DNA from: Syngnathus acus
Lineage: Eukaryota; Chordata; Actinopteri; Syngnathiformes; Syngnathidae
DNA length: 64,000 nucleotides
NCBI RefSeq assembly: GCF_901709675.1
Contig: NC_051092.1
Span: 8,005,491 to 8,069,490, forward strand
Direction: 5' to 3'
This document shows positions 33,690-46,080 of the stretch, piece by piece. Under the pieces are notes generated by a model. That model saw only the letters and a list, made by a program, of their open reading frames with translations, was not told where the DNA came from and searched no databases. Positions within the stretch are counted from its first letter, which is position 1. Each line of letters begins with the position of its first letter. Position numbers and translations under genes: made by a program.

Positions 33690-34640
33690 CCACATCAGTC
33701 TGTCTATGTCACAGGAGGCAGGAAGGCAAGCAATTGGGAAAATACAAACAACAAAATTAGCGTGATGATTTCAGCCAGACATGGGGCCAGCAGCACCTTC
33801 TTCGCGTCGATAAAGCTCGATTCTGGCCGCCAGTGAGGTGTCACCAGCTTCTTTTCCGGAACTGTCCAAGGTGGCTGCCTGCCATGCGGCGGAGTACGTC
33901 CCGCTGCCAGTTAGCTTGGTCGTGTGCATTGTTGTGCTGCTAATCAGCCGGCCTGTGCGCATCATCCATCCATCTATTTTCTATATTGCTTGTCCCCACG
34001 GAGGTCGCGGGCGTGCTGGAGCCTATCCCTGCAGTCATCGGGCAGTAGGCGGGGGACACCCTGAACCGGTTGCCAGCCGATCGCAGGGCACACAGAAACG
34101 AACAACCAACCACACTTGCACTCACACCTAGGGGCAATTTGGAGTGCTCAGTTAGCCTCCCAAGCATGTTTTTGGGATGTGGGAGGAAACCGGAGTGCCC
34201 GGAGAAAACCCACGCGGGCACGGGGAGAACATGCAAACTCCACACAGGGAGGGTTGGAGGTGGAATCGAACCCGCACCCTCTTAATTGTGAGGCGGACGT
34301 GCTAACCAGCATCAATTTCGGATTATTAACTTCGAGACAACCCCCGGATATTGAAACGTTGCACTTGAAAAGATTGGGAGCACCAGACTTCCAGTGAGGA
34401 GGTGGACCCTAGTTGAGTGTGGCCGCTTGAAGCACCTACTTTTCGGATAGGCAACCGTTTCCGCCGGCAGCTCACGTGGCCATGCTTCGTTGCCGCTCTC
34501 TGCACCAGCCTTCCAGCGAGTAGGCCGACCTTTCAGCAGATTGTGACCACTAAATGCACCTTCTTTTTGGATGGGCAGTGGAGGGGCAAGCACATATATA
34601 GACTTCAGGGGAAATATAAGACAAATGAACCCCGGCAGAT
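33690..34640. repeat. GC-richer repeat-like region split by a V-SINE
   Basis: The parts at 33690-33962 and 34311-34640 are clearly richer in G+C than their surroundings. In the right part two units of about 122 bp (starting 34382 and 34504) share ACCAG.CTTCCAG, GCACCT.CTTTT and GGAT.GGCA. No reading frame is convincing. It may be an unclassified repeat. Confidence 0.5.
33963..34310 (-). mobile_element. V-SINE, near full length
   Basis: Starts with the (ATCC)n tail, then GGAGCCTATCCCTGCAGTCA, AACCGGTTGCCAGCCGATCG, the V-SINE centre ACATGCAAACTCCACACAGG, box B (GGAATCGAACCC) and box A (GTGAGGCGGACGTGCTAACC). GCATCA occurs next to both ends and may be a short target duplication. It splits a GC-richer repeat. 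Confidence 0.92.
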
Positions 34641-35024
34641 TTCAATTGAAAATATATAATTCAGCTTACATTGCATTGCATTTGCGTATTTTCGTGACTG
34701 ATGAAAGGAAACAGACATAACAAAGCACTTTAGCTTTAGGGAGGCTGCTCATTTCTTTCTCTTTTAAGTCAGCCATGGAAAGACAAATTGTTTTAAGAGG
34801 TTTTTAGAGCATGAAGTGCACCTAAGTAGGGGTGTCCAAATACATACATTTTGAGGCTGGTTGATCCCCATTATTATTTTATTGTTATTATCATAAGCAA
34901 TGTCTCTTCAATGATTTCCAATGGACAAACTGTGACTGTTCCCTCAAGTGACTCCCGCCAAGACCTTAACCAAGTGAAATGTGCGTGACCGTATTCCTCA
35001 TTAAGTGTGCATTTCTGAAGGCAT

Positions 35025-35115
35025 TAGTTATTTCATTATTTATGACTTCTACTTACAAACATTTCTACTCACAAACCTGATCGTGGAACCAATTAAGTTT
35101 GTAAACAGCGGTACT
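35025..35115 (-). mobile_element. Fragment of a dispersed DNA-transposon-like repeat
   Basis: The reverse complement reads ACCGCTGTTTACAAACTTAA then TTGGTTCCACGATCAGG and repeats of GTTTGTAAGTAGAA, a pattern known from fish MITEs whose ends read 'GTACCTCTACTTACGAACTT'. Short and eroded. Confidence 0.4.
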
Positions 35116-35117
35116 AT

Positions 35118-35604
35118 ATTGTGCCAAAAACTCTTTTCTCCCCTGAACTTCAGTTAGTCCAAGTACAGATCCAGACTTACTGATAAGCATCTTCAAGCCC
35201 TACTGAGGGTCTCAACTGCTTCCTCCCTCACCAAATTTAGCTCAGCTATACGAGAGGAAGGTCTCTAGCAGCAGCAAGAAGTAGGCAGAAGCCATGTTCA
35301 TTACAATGTTCCTTCCAAGGTTAAAGAACTGTTAATACCAACATGTGACTGTGAATAATAATACATTTCTCGAGTCAGCAACTAGTATATGTGGTTTCTT
35401 CAGTTTTCTATATCTGTTGTATTATTATTGGTTTCATTATTATCATGTTGTTTATTTATTTATTTATTTATTTATTACTCTTTAATAACTTTTCTCCTTA
35501 CATTTGATAACATTAAAAGTTTTTATCTGAGCCTAAAAAAACAATGCGGCCTAGCCTCACGCCAGACTCTACCTACAGTGGCCCCCAGGAGTTTGAGATC
35601 CCTG
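35118..35604 (+). mobile_element. Second copy of the 3.9-kb hAT element (3' part)
   Basis: Aligns with the minus strand of 3856-4250: CAGACTTACTGATAAGCATC, GAGGGTCTCAACTG, ACATTTCTCGAGTCAGCAAC, and the terminal GTGGCCCCCAGGAGTTTGA with ending CCCTG at 35604. It holds about 100 extra bases (35250-35355) compared with the first copy. Coding remnants of the transposase C-terminus (SRLTD-like region) are visible but broken by stops. A (TTTA)n stretch at 35451-35476 lies inside. Confidence 0.75.
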
Positions 35605-37662
35605 CTTTAAGGACAGCAAGAAAATATATTGCTGCAGAAAACTGTTATACATTTTAGAATGCATGTTATTTTTGAAAAATTTAACATTTAGACTAGTGGC
35701 GCACCATTCGATTGACCATCAATTTCCAAAGAAAAGTAATTGATTGACACATATCAATGCCTTTTTGTACCGATCACAAAAAAATATCACCCTGTAGCCA
35801 ACTTGAGACCAGCTTGTGTGTCCGCTCTCCTTTTTCTTCACACTGCACGTGTCACAGACTAAACCAGTAACTTACGTAATCATAATACTGGATATGTTTA
35901 TATATATTTTCTGAACTATCGAACTGAAATCATGCCCTGTTTTGGTATAATAAAAGGAGGAACATTTGGATTGCATGTTTTTTTTTTAAATCATTCATTT
36001 TCAGAACCGCTTACAGATTAATCAATTATTAAAATAATCGTGACCAGTGAGGAGCAGTAAAATTAAAAAATGTGAAGCTAATCCATGTAACCACTATCAA
36101 AATATGCATCAGATAAAATCATTAATGAATGATCTGTATTTTTCTGCATCATAACCCCTGATTGGAAGACCACTCATTTCAGGTTTTAACGTAAATCTGT
36201 AACATTCTAAAAAATGTTTTCGTTAATTTGTGATGGAAAACAAGACAAACTGCAGGCAAGTACAAAAAAACAACAAGAGTTTATTTTAACCATATTTTGT
36301 GTATGTACTACAAACTCTGGTCTCTATAATCAATCTCCATATCTTCTTAAAGGTCGTGTAACAATTCTTACATGAAAATCAATCTCTTAGTCTTTTACAG
36401 CACATTGCTTTTTTAGACGGCTGGTTGGTACAAGTAAAAACAAATCTGAACAAAAACAAACAGCCACAACAAAAAAACACCTGTTATTGATTATTTTAAA
36501 TGATGCAGTCTTAAAAATTTATGTTTGTATAAATCTACAACTACAACTGCATTTTGTCTCAAAAATTGCTTATGTCAAAACAGAAATATTTCAATATTTT
36601 ACACACATCAGGGAGCTTGACTAAAATGCGATTATTTCACCATTTAAATTTCCATACAACAAAACTGCAAATAAAGACAAAATTGGAGTAACAGACTTGT
36701 GTGTAAAATGAGTAGAACCGGAGCATCAAATAAATTAACTAGTAAAGAGAATTATTAATGCAATTTCATGATTATTGTGTGGCCACCACAGAACACAATT
36801 GTGTGGCCAGCACAGAGCACGATATAGGATAAAATTTTAATTGTCTATGGAGTGTGGACCTATATCAATTAATTAGTCATGTATGACATTTGTTTTACGT
36901 GCAGCACACATGTATGACGGTTTCTTTTAAGCACTGCCAACTTAATATTAGTAGCCGATACAATATTGATACAAACAGTGGGCATGCTGGGTAGACTCAC
37001 TATCTTGTGCACCTCAAAGTGCTCATATTCTATATTGATGTTTCATAATCCTGGAGGGGGAAAGAAAATTATTCGTCTTCAGAAGTACCATTGAGGTGAG
37101 AATGTTTTTTTTTTTTTAATGTAAAAATGTTCTAAATAAAAATGATGTGATTTCAATAAGAGTTATTGTACACAAGTTAGGCTATGTTAAGTCTGACGCC
37201 ACTGATTTGACTGCGGGTGTGTAATCTCTATCATTGGAACCCTGGTGTGAACCAAACAAGCAGACCATGACCGCTTCAAGAAGTGCTCGCTGTACCCTTG
37301 CGAGTGAACTCTGGTGCAAAATGGGTCACTTCAGCTCAAATGTGAATGCAGGAAAGACCAAAGACATAGACCAATGTTAAAATGAAAACTCCACAAAAAC
37401 AAACAAACAAAACAAGCAGAGATTCAGGGTGTATCATGTACACAGTACAGTACAGTAGACAGTACAGCAGAGCCCGCATATTTTTGGTTTGGCATCCTTT
37501 GTGGATTGTTAAGTGACCAAAAAAACAAGAGAGAAAACTACTTTCCACAGTCTACTAGACTATATGGTCTACATACATGGTATTTATATTGTATTTAAGT
37601 GTCTCATAAATTGAAAAAATGGTTACTGTCAAAAACTAAAGTAGCTGTCCGTTAGAAGTCTG

Positions 37663-37702
<40 letters not shown>

Positions 37703-38239
37703 GTGTGTGTGTCTGAGGGGGTCCTAATTTATGACTGATGTCATTTGAAATTACTGTGTACAGCATGTACGATATTTATTGTAATGAAGTTTTTTTATCA
37801 TGAGATAACAACTGGTTAATCTTATTCATAAACATGCCAAAATACTCAACCAAAGCTGTGCTGAAGTTCCACCTGCAAACACTCTCTCACCTGATCTACA
37901 ATTGTAAAATCTGTGATTGACAGCTGAACTGCAAAGAAAAGATGAAGCGCCCATGTCAACACTGGCTCACAAGAGAGACTGACTGTGGCACTGAATCCAG
38001 TGGAGGGCGTAACAGCAGTTTATCTCCCACCACCAGTTTCTGTTCTCACTAAGTGAATCCAGCAGTTTTGGGTCAATATACACCAAAGTGCCAATCACTG
38101 TAGCAATAACAGCAACAACATCAAGACTTTAACATAAAAAACGCAGCCCCTGAAGCATCCTTTGTTGGCACTATCAATGTGCAGTAACTCCCGTGCAGTC
38201 AAATTTTCACCGCTATAATCATTCATTCATTCATTCATT
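35605..38239. other. Non-coding stretch downstream of lrrc4c
   Basis: Unique AT-rich sequence with one (GT)n array. Part may be in a long lrrc4c 3' UTR, but no signal settles this. Confidence 0.45.
37663..37713. repeat. (GT)n microsatellite
   Basis: GT repeats with one GC interruption. Confidence 0.95.
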
Positions 38240-38357
38240 CTTTCATCGTCTGAACCCTTATTCTCATGAGAAATGCGGGCATGCCAGAGCCTATCCCAGC
38301 AATCTTTGGGTGGTAGGCGGGGTACACCCTGAACTTGTTGCCAGCCAATCGCAGGCT
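38240..38357 (-). mobile_element. V-SINE 3' fragment with (ATTC)n at its tail
   Basis: GCCAGAGCCTATCCCAGCAA, GGTAGGCGGGGTACACCCTG and TTGCCAGCCAATCGCAGG are present; the centre and head are missing. It is preceded by five ATTC units (38218-38240). It lies downstream of lrrc4c and may be in its 3' UTR or beyond. Confidence 0.78.
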
Positions 38358-38437
38358 CTAATAATTCACCATCTTATAATTATTGACATCTGGTCAGGGA
38401 CTCTACATAGTCTTTGTGCATGCTTAGCTGTAAGCTG

Positions 38438-40227
38438 TTTATTGTGTTTGGAAAAGTATAACAATGTTTGAAGATGTCTGTCAGCATTTGAACAATTATT
38501 TAAGTGTTTTGGGAATATAGTTTGTGCTATACCTATTGTTTAAACTATTAATAAAATTAACTATGATAATATTTTCGGGTAAGCATCAGTTTTTCACAAA
38601 CATTTGCTGGACACCTGTTTGGGCCACTGTATGACATGACTATCTCTGCTTGTCAGTATAGTGTAGGTTAAACAGATTTGCAAAGCCATGTGTTTCTTAA
38701 ATAACAGTAAAATATATTTTATATAAAACAGTACAATAAAAAATAAAAGCCAATGGACACATTTTTTGTTTTAAAAACAGAGGTTTTTTTTTCTCAAAAT
38801 ACATCACAAACGCTGCAATATTCTTCAACACCTGGGCTGTTAATACACTTGTACACTTGTGTCGTTTGACTAAAGTTTAAGAATGGCAATATTAGTACAG
38901 TGATCTCGCTGCATCTTTCATTATCATTATTTGGGAGGTAGGAGGTTGGCAAGGTGGGAAACCATACACAATTCTAAGTTGAATACACTTGAAAAGTGTT
39001 GGGCTTTCCCGATTGCCCACCGAGCCCCTCAAGTTATGTTGCTTGGCATTATTTTTCATGATGGGCTTTTGGGAACGCTTTCCTGAAAAGGGTCCTTTGC
39101 ACAATTGTGCCCTTGGGCCAAACTGGTCAATTAAAATGTAAATGGAGCCGTGGGAGTAAGGCAGGTGTAGCATAAACATCTGGGTGGTGCCCGTTTCCCC
39201 ACATTTAGCCACAAAACCGGCTGCACAGGGCCAAGTTGTGTGGCTGGCAGGAATAGGGTGTGTATGAGGAGCTGCCAGGCACTGCCCATGTGGAAATGTG
39301 GTACGCGGATTACAGGCAATGTGCTGAGACAGCTGTATAAAGGGTTTAAGCTCACCAGTCTACCTGCGAGCATGCAGTCCTACAGCCCTGTAGATGAGAT
39401 AAGGGGTACATGCTTTAAAAGGGTAGCTTAGGAAGCTTGGAAACATACGGAAAGAAAATCACGGGTATCAGTATGAATAAGGATGACATATTGTAAATGT
39501 TTCAGTTCACTTTCTTGACAGTTTTCTTCCATTTTGCCTTGCGTTTGAGATCTGGGTGGTCATTTGGAAGCTGGGAATTTGAGTATAAGATTCTTCTTCT
39601 GCAAATTAAACGCATGGGATAAGTGGAGAGAAAAAATAAAATATTCATCACAGCTACATGTCATTCTTAATCCTCAACGGTATTTTTGTTTCCAATAGGA
39701 AAATGTGGGACATATTGCTCATATGTCACAGTCTGATCAAATATTACTGACAATTCTGCTTAACACCTTGAAATAAGCGGTTGCTTAATATTTATGTCAT
39801 GCAGTCATTGACCGTTCAGAAAATACTTTACCACTTACTCCACAGTTGGAGAGAAATGCCGTGTGCTCTCGATTGTTTGGGAAAACAAAGTTGACAGTTT
39901 ACCAAAAACAGTCTTCTTGTTTCATTTCTTTTGGACCTATTGTCGCTAGGCATAATCTACGAAACATGAATCAACCAATATAATGAGGGGAGGGGCAGGG
40001 TGCGGGACAAAAATTAAATGTTGAAGGAAAAAATAAATGTTTTCCCTTGATTTAACAATAGTCTTTGTTTTTAAATAAATAACTTCTTTAAAGACACTTC
40101 TTGTAACAGACATACCCTAATTACCAAAATCCCTAAATGAACATCACCAAGCACTGATTGGTCGAACACACGGTGGTTCATTCATGTTTGAGTCTTGCTG
40201 TCATTCCATTATTTGAGAAAATAATGT
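38438..40227 (-). other. Probable lrrc4c 3' UTR and downstream sequence
   Basis: No canonical AATAAA was found on the minus strand immediately after the stop codon. The first one I see lies at 38443-38438, which would give a 3' UTR of about 1.8 kb; another is at about 37779-37774. The stretch is mostly unique and AT-rich and has no other gene-like frame. The true end could use a variant signal. Confidence 0.3.
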
Positions 40228-42171
40228 TCAGATTTGGGTCTCTTGTACATTGTCTTTTGAGTTTGCCCGGATTAACAAAGGTTCATGCGCTGAGCTGTGT
40301 ATGGAGTTGATAGTGGAGGCATGGTTGTATGCTGTTTTGTAGGCGTTGTAATGGTTTAGGTGCTCATGTTCAAGAGGAGGCAAAGTCAGGTGGCCCTCCA
40401 TGCCGGGTCCTCCTGTAACGCAGTCCTCGTCCACATTAATGATCTCAATAGTGCGCGTGGGCACGTGGTGATTCTGCTGGTGGTGCTGTTTACGCATTTT
40501 GTAGAAGATGATCAGCATGACAGCTGCCATGAGCGTAATTGCAACAAAACAGCCGATTATGATCTTGGTTGTCTTCATGACCTCATCCAAACCATTGAGG
40601 GAGCCTTCGCCACCAAATTCAGTGACAGGGATTGTGTAGGTCTTCTCTGTGGCACGGGTAGAGACAGGGGTCTGCACTGTGGTAGTTGAAGAAGTGGCTG
40701 AAACCGACTTCCATGTATGAGCCGAGGGAGTGGGGCCTCCCTTCTGTTGCACAATTGTGGTGAAACCTTCATTATGTGGCGTTTCTATCGTCTCTACGGT
40801 CACTGTGGTAAAGTAACTGAAGCTGCTGTTTTCAGTTGAGGACACATTGAGTGTGGCGGACGCTGTTGTGTTACCGGCTGAATTACTGACCATGCACGTG
40901 TATGTCCCAGTGTCTTGCATGGTAACGTTGGTGAAGTTCAGAGTGCCATCATTCAGCACTGAGATTCTAATCTTGTATGCACCGTGCGTCATGATGGAAC
41001 CATTGGGTGTAATCCAGCTCACAGAAGTCAAAGAGCTGGCTCGACATTTCAACTCTGCAGCGCTCCCCTCTGTCACATTTAGGTCAGCTGGGGGCTCCAC
41101 AATAACAGGAGCATAACAGTGAAAGTAGTTTTGGTCAAGCTCACCAATGTAGCGCCCTTTATGGGGAGCTGGGGAGCTGCAACGGGCGCAGCAGCTGGTG
41201 TTTGCTGGTACCATCTCCTTGAGCCACCAACTAAGCCAGAGGATGTCACAGTTACAATTCCAAGGGTTGTGGTGCAAATGCACTCTCTCCAGATGATGCA
41301 AAGGAGTGAACAGATCATGGGGCAAGAGTGTAAGGTTGTTGTGGGCTAAATTTAGCTCCACTAATGACTGGAGATCATCAAATGAGTTTCTCTCTATAGT
41401 CTGGATTTGGGCATGCATCATCCATAGCTTCTGGAGATGAATGAGCCCCTTAAAAGAGCCAGGCCGGACCACAGACAGCTGGTTCCCTGACATCTCCAGC
41501 TCATCCAGCTTCACCAGGGGAATAAGGTTGGGAATTTCCTTCAGATTGCACATTCCCAGATTTAAGTAGCGAAGATTGCTCAGCCCTTCAAAGGCTCCCT
41601 CAGATATGTAGGATAGCCTTTTAAGCTCCCCAAGGTCCAGCCGTCGTAATGAGGGCACCCTGTTGAAGGCATAGGAAGGAATACTCTCAATGGGATTATT
41701 CCTCAGCCATAGCTCCTTTAGTTTGGACAGGTATTCAAATGCCCCATTTGGGATGGTGGTGAGGCGATTATCAAAAAGCTCCAGGGTATTGAGGCTAGCA
41801 AGTCCATTGAAGGCTCCAAGCTCAATTTTGCGTATGTGATTTTTACTCAGCTGTAGGATCTCCAAATGTCTTAGGTGCTTGAAGCTGTCCACTTTAATGA
41901 CCTGGATGAGGTTTTCTTGGAGATTCAGGTAGCGTGTGTTGGTAGAAATGCCATCAGGGACCTCTCGTAGCCCCCTCCGTGTGCAGATGACTTTGCTGAA
42001 TTGATTACTACAGGAGCAGACAGAAGGGCACGTCTGAGCACGAACCAGACCCGCAACCACCAAAAGCTGTAGGGCCAGGAGCAGCACAAAAAAAGGGTTG
42101 GACAAGGCCCGGTTCCACCTAGGACCTCGCATCATCTGCTGCTGCTGAGAGGAGGTCATCTTGTTTAACAA
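40228..42171 (-). CDS. lrrc4c: Leucine-rich repeat-containing protein 4C (netrin-G ligand 1, NGL-1), intact
   Basis: This is a postsynaptic type I membrane protein. The family binds presynaptic netrin-G1 through its LRR domain and recruits PSD-95-type scaffolds at excitatory synapses. Visible in order: a polar leader and hydrophobic signal peptide (about 26-45, likely cleaved after Ala45); an LRRNT cysteine cap (Cys48, 52, 54, 63); about nine leucine-rich repeats (77-300); an LRRCT cap (Cys306, 308, 328, 331, 352); an Ig C2 domain with Cys376 and Cys426; a Thr/Ser-rich stalk (445-515); one transmembrane helix (about 537-557); and a basic juxtamembrane segment. The C-terminus is ETQI, a class I PDZ ligand. 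At 647 residues it is close to the roughly 640 of mammalian NGL-1. The start is supported by the family N-terminus MLNKM. The frame is open from ATG to TGA with no intron, as known for this gene. The LRR, Ig and tail match NGL-1 as I know it better than LRRC4 or LRRC4B. Several N-glycosylation sequons lie in the ectodomain. Confidence 0.97.
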   Translation of the reverse strand: MLNKMTSSQQQQMMRGPRWNRALSNPFFVLLLALQLLVVAGLVRAQTCPSVCSCSNQFSKVICTRRGLREVPDGISTNTRYLNLQENLIQVIKVDSFKHLRHLEILQLSKNHIRKIELGAFNGLASLNTLELFDNRLTTIPNGAFEYLSKLKELWLRNNPIESIPSYAFNRVPSLRRLDLGELKRLSYISEGAFEGLSNLRYLNLGMCNLKEIPNLIPLVKLDELEMSGNQLSVVRPGSFKGLIHLQKLWMMHAQIQTIERNSFDDLQSLVELNLAHNNLTLLPHDLFTPLHHLERVHLHHNPWNCNCDILWLSWWLKEMVPANTSCCARCSSPAPHKGRYIGELDQNYFHCYAPVIVEPPADLNVTEGSAAELKCRASSLTSVSWITPNGSIMTHGAYKIRISVLNDGTLNFTNVTMQDTGTYTCMVSNSAGNTTASATLNVSSTENSSFSYFTTVTVETIETPHNEGFTTIVQQKGGPTPSAHTWKSVSATSSTTTVQTPVSTRATEKTYTIPVTEFGGEGSLNGLDEVMKTTKIIIGCFVAITLMAAVMLIIFYKMRKQHHQQNHHVPTRTIEIINVDEDCVTGGPGMEGHLTLPPLEHEHLNHYNAYKTAYNHASTINSIHSSAHEPLLIRANSKDNVQETQI

Positions 42172-42224
42172 TCATAATTCATTGACTGGTCCTCCACTTG
42201 TTGGAAAGAGGATCGGGGACAGCT
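42172..42224 (-). promoter_or_regulatory. lrrc4c: 5' UTR segment and splice acceptor of the lrrc4c coding exon
   Basis: On the minus strand the ATG is preceded by 51 bases of leader. That leader is preceded by a pyrimidine-rich tract ending in CCAG, with a CTAAT branch-point-like motif about a dozen bases upstream. The AG falls at 42224-42223, so the exon would begin at 42222. Mammalian LRRC4C also carries its whole CDS in one exon joined to distant non-coding 5' exons, which fits. The call rests on sequence pattern only. Confidence 0.6.
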
Positions 42225-43904
42225 GGAATGAGATTAGACACGAGACAATATGTGTTAGATGATGCACAGGTCTTTTTAAAATCATAAAGAATCAAAATAA
42301 ACTGCAATCATCATAGTGTATATCAGTATTTGGTGGTACAGCACAATCGCATTGACTCTCTTATGGAGTATATGAGATTAAGAAAGGAGCAGAGCAGCAA
42401 CCAACATTTGGACTATCATTTGGATTTGATATTAGAGGCTTCAGTGACCTGAACAAGGAGAAGGCAACTCAACTACAGATATGCAAATATAGTGCTCCTA
42501 ATGGGAGTGATAGATAGATTAAAACAAATATGTGTGCCTGAGTGTAATTGGCAGTAGTGTATTTGTATGTACTTATTTACACTTTTCAAACAATATTTTT
42601 AAAACTAGTATCTAAGGCATATATAAAAGGCAGGTTTACTAGACGAAAGTCGACAAATATTTTCAAAGAAAAAGTAATAATTAATGTGACTAATAGAGGC
42701 TCTTTTGTAACCACAAATTCCTATTTGAAACGACAGCGATAAATCAAAACGTCCAAATTAAAGTACCAGAGGAGGTGGCACTATTACAAAGCAATTAGGA
42801 CATGCCAGGTTTACTAAGACAATTTTAGGGATTTGATTAAAGTTTTCATTTTGCATGACGGAATATATATATTTCACAGAATATGACAATTTCTCTTCGC
42901 CTGTCAAAAGTACAAGTGGCCGAAACAAAAAGGAATGGGGCTGATAGAGAGAATTATTATTTCAGACAAATGAACCAGTGTCCATACTGCTATTGTCATT
43001 TGATCATGCAGTGGGAAATTAAGATGTATTTTTTTTGGTTTCAATAATCTGTGAAATTAGACAGACCCAGGCCATGATGTAATACTTTTGTTCATATGAC
43101 AAACAAGTGGATTAAACTCATATGTGCTCTGTTCTGGGTTGTGCATCAGATCCAAATGTCAATATAAATGCTTTCTCATATCTGTGCTTATTTTCAGTCT
43201 ACTGCAAAATAAAGCAATTCCAGCACATTTGAAAAGGAATTTTGTTCCCTGGATCCCTCACTGGCGACAATATGCCAGACATGTTAACTTCTTTCTACAT
43301 TCAGGTTTTTCAGATGAGGCCACCACCTCACAAGAGGCTTTATGTATTATACCTTTTTTTTTGTTCTCTTTCATTGAATCCATTTAGTTTTCTTAGGCTG
43401 ATTTTTATGGCACAAGAACATGAGGAAAATTAGCCTTGGCTGATGATGTTTATTACTATATGAGAGTGACTTATTGTTTTTATCCTGCATGATATGCAGG
43501 AGACACAATGATGGAAGAGTATAGAATGAGAGGCATATATTATAGGGGAAGGTTGGCCAGTGTTCTACACTTGAAAGAAAAAGAGTGAGGACAGAGAGGA
43601 AGAGATTAATGAGATAAAAATCAAATCAGGTCACTTCATGATCATGCCTCCATTCTTCCAACAGCTCTAAATATAAACTAAAACCTGCTTGATGGGTTCG
43701 TGCGGAGTAGTGATACGCACCATATCAAACACCGTTTGCACATTCCCTTTCCCATATAAATGTTGCATGGCTAATTCAAGGCACAGAGCTGTAGTTCTCA
43801 ATCAATAATATTTTTTACAATGGCTGTTGCATTACTCATGATTTGAGTCATAGTATTGGATTTCACTAAAATAGGGAGAATCATTCTCTAAAATGGTGTC
43901 CATT
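42225..43904. other. Intron of lrrc4c (inferred), no other feature
   Basis: Lies directly upstream of the inferred acceptor. AT-rich, unique-looking and without a gene-like frame. Confidence 0.5.
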
Positions 43905-44811
43905 TAGGGGTCTGCAACTTACAGCTCCAGAGCTTCATGTGGCTCTTTGATCCTTCTGCTGTGGCTCTCTTAGACTTTGGCAAATACAGCAAATAAGGAG
44001 TCATTCAATTATTCATCATCCAAGCCGCTAATCCTCATGAGGGTCGCGGGCATGCTGGAGCCTATCCTAGTTGACTTCGGGCAGTAGGCGGGGGGCACCC
44101 AGGATTGGTCGCCAGCCAGCAGGGCATACACAGATGAACAACCATTCGCAGTCACACTCACACCTAGGGACAATTTGGAGTGGTCACTTGGCCTATCGGA
44201 TGTCTTTGGAATGTCGGAGGAAACAGGCGCACCTGGGGAAAACCCGCACAGGCACTGGGAGAACAAGCAGATTCCACACAAGAAAGATGGGACCGGAATT
44301 GCACTGTGCTGCCCACCATGACTATGTCGAGGAAAAAAAAAATCTCAAGAAAAGAGAACATTTACTCCTCCAACCGACATGAACTTTAAATACAAACGAT
44401 ATACAAATGATCATTTACAATCTTGTGATTGTGAAGATGTCTTACGGCCCTCGTGACCTAATGGTAATGCAGACGGTATCATTTGTTTGCTGCAGAGGGA
44501 TAATTCAAGTTTGACTTTCATTTCATGAATACAAATCGACAATGACTATCTTCTTTGAAAGTAAGCCTCAACCAAGCATATTTTTTTTCAGGATTTAGAA
44601 TGCTTTTGATACAAACAGATTTTTTATTTTTTTTTGTAGTAGCTCATAGGTTTCATAAATGCTTCATAGCATCAGGTAAAAAAACCAACAATCAAAAATA
44701 AGATGTATGCAGGGTTATCTGCACTTATCAAAAGAGTTTATGGCTCCCAGTGACTTTTTTTCCTTCTATGAGACAGCGGCTCTTTATGTATGAAAGGTTG
44801 CCAGACTCTGA
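43905..44811. mobile_element. hAT element interrupted by a V-SINE
   Basis: The left end AGGGGTCTGCAACTTACAG and the following GTGGCTCTTTGATCC pair with the right part GGCTCTTTATGTATGAAAGG and TTGCCAGACTCTG, the classic ends of a Charlie-like hAT family whose termini read CAGGGGTCTGCAAC. A V-SINE (44012-44318) lies inside. No clear 8-bp target duplication remains. Confidence 0.6.
44012..44318 (-). mobile_element. V-SINE nested in a hAT element
   Basis: GGAGCCTATCCTAGTTGACT, TTGGAATGTCGGAGGAAAC and the centre GAACAAGCAGATTCCACACA are recognisable. The tRNA head is eroded and the box B region reads GACCGGAATTGCAC. Confidence 0.85.
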
Positions 44812-45859
44812 TTAGACAAAAATGGAGGACCCCCTCATAGTATGGAAGCATCTCTTAACCATGGCTACAGTTGATGTGGCTGTAATTAGATGACATAGCG
44901 CAACACAATTGTAACCCGGCAATGATTTCGACAAATTGTGACCCAGTACAATGCTGACAAAAAGAATGTTAATGAGAGACATGAATGACTTTGAATTGTC
45001 CCTGGCATTATCTATCATCTGTTATAATATTTTGTGTTGTGAAAACTTTATTCCTGTGATGTTTCTTTGTCAAGCACTCAACCTGCATCAAGCTCATCTT
45101 TTAGAAAGTGAGAGTAGAGTAGAGACTGAAACTTCACATCTCAAAATGAAAAACGCAAGCAAAATGCTAAGTGTGTGGTACAGAACTAAACAGTAGTATT
45201 TCAGATTTGATTTAAATGAAAATTTTAAATTGGGATAAATTGAGCAGTTACACGTCATCACTGGCATTTCATTTCATTTATTTTACTTGCCTACTTTAAG
45301 AACTTCATTCTCATGTATGATAAGGTTGGTTTCATTTGAATAAATTATGAGAGCCGAATTTGCAAGACAAACTTATTTCTGGTTTGTTCAACCTCACATT
45401 GCACGTTTGACATTTGCTTCAGTGTTTTTCTGTGGTTTTGTAAGTAATTTAAATATGCATCAGCAAAGTGAGGTCAGCTCATTCTTCTGAAGCTGTATGA
45501 GTAGTCTCCGGAGATCTGTTGAAACATCAGAGTCTGACAGTGGTCTTTCTACTGAATAATATTGCTAAATCCTGTGTTAATGCTCACACCACCAAATATA
45601 TCATTTTAAATCAGGGATGTCTTGCTTTTGGGTTTATAACTTGGTTTTATTCTTGCAGCGATTGACTCCTTTATTCTATGCTGGCTCTCGGATTTTAGTG
45701 TTCACTAGAAGCCGAGAAGAAAGGAACATACAAGTATGTTCAAACGTAGTATGTTGTCTTCACATAAGAGGCTGGCATTGTTGTTGATTAGTAACTATGG
45801 CAAAGTTGATCAACTCTGGCAATGAATTATGTTATCATACAATACACCTGACAGTCATA

Positions 45860-46080
45860 AGGTCCTGGGATTGATTGTCATTTCAAGCTCTCCTGTGTAC
45901 AGTTTACATCTTCTCCAGATGCTTATATGGTTTCCTCCTACATTTAAAAAAAAACGTGCATATTTAGTTCATTGTAGAATGTAAATTTCCTAAAGGGTTC
46001 AATGTAGGTGTCAATGGTTTGCCAGATTGGCGAACAACCAGTCCATCTTGTATCCTGTTCTTACCAAATTCAGCTATGGA
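45860..46080 (+). mobile_element. Very degenerate V-SINE-like repeat
   Basis: GGGATTGATTGTCATTTC then CTCTCCTGTGTACAGTTTAC, ATGGTTTCCTCCTACATTT and AACAACCAGTCCATCTTG follow the order of V-SINE blocks, but each is heavily changed. Confidence 0.4.

Noticed and set aside
34070-34397. Frames of 71-93 codons on the plus strand
   Set aside because: They read through the V-SINE, whose conserved core gives similar peptides at each copy.
40360-41349. Plus-strand frames of 76-109 codons inside lrrc4c
   Set aside because: Antisense shadows of a conserved coding exon.
44437-44520. tRNA-like words (CTCGTGACCTAATGGTAATG) inside the 43.9-kb hAT element
   Set aside because: No proper box B or stem follows; too weak to call a SINE or tRNA.
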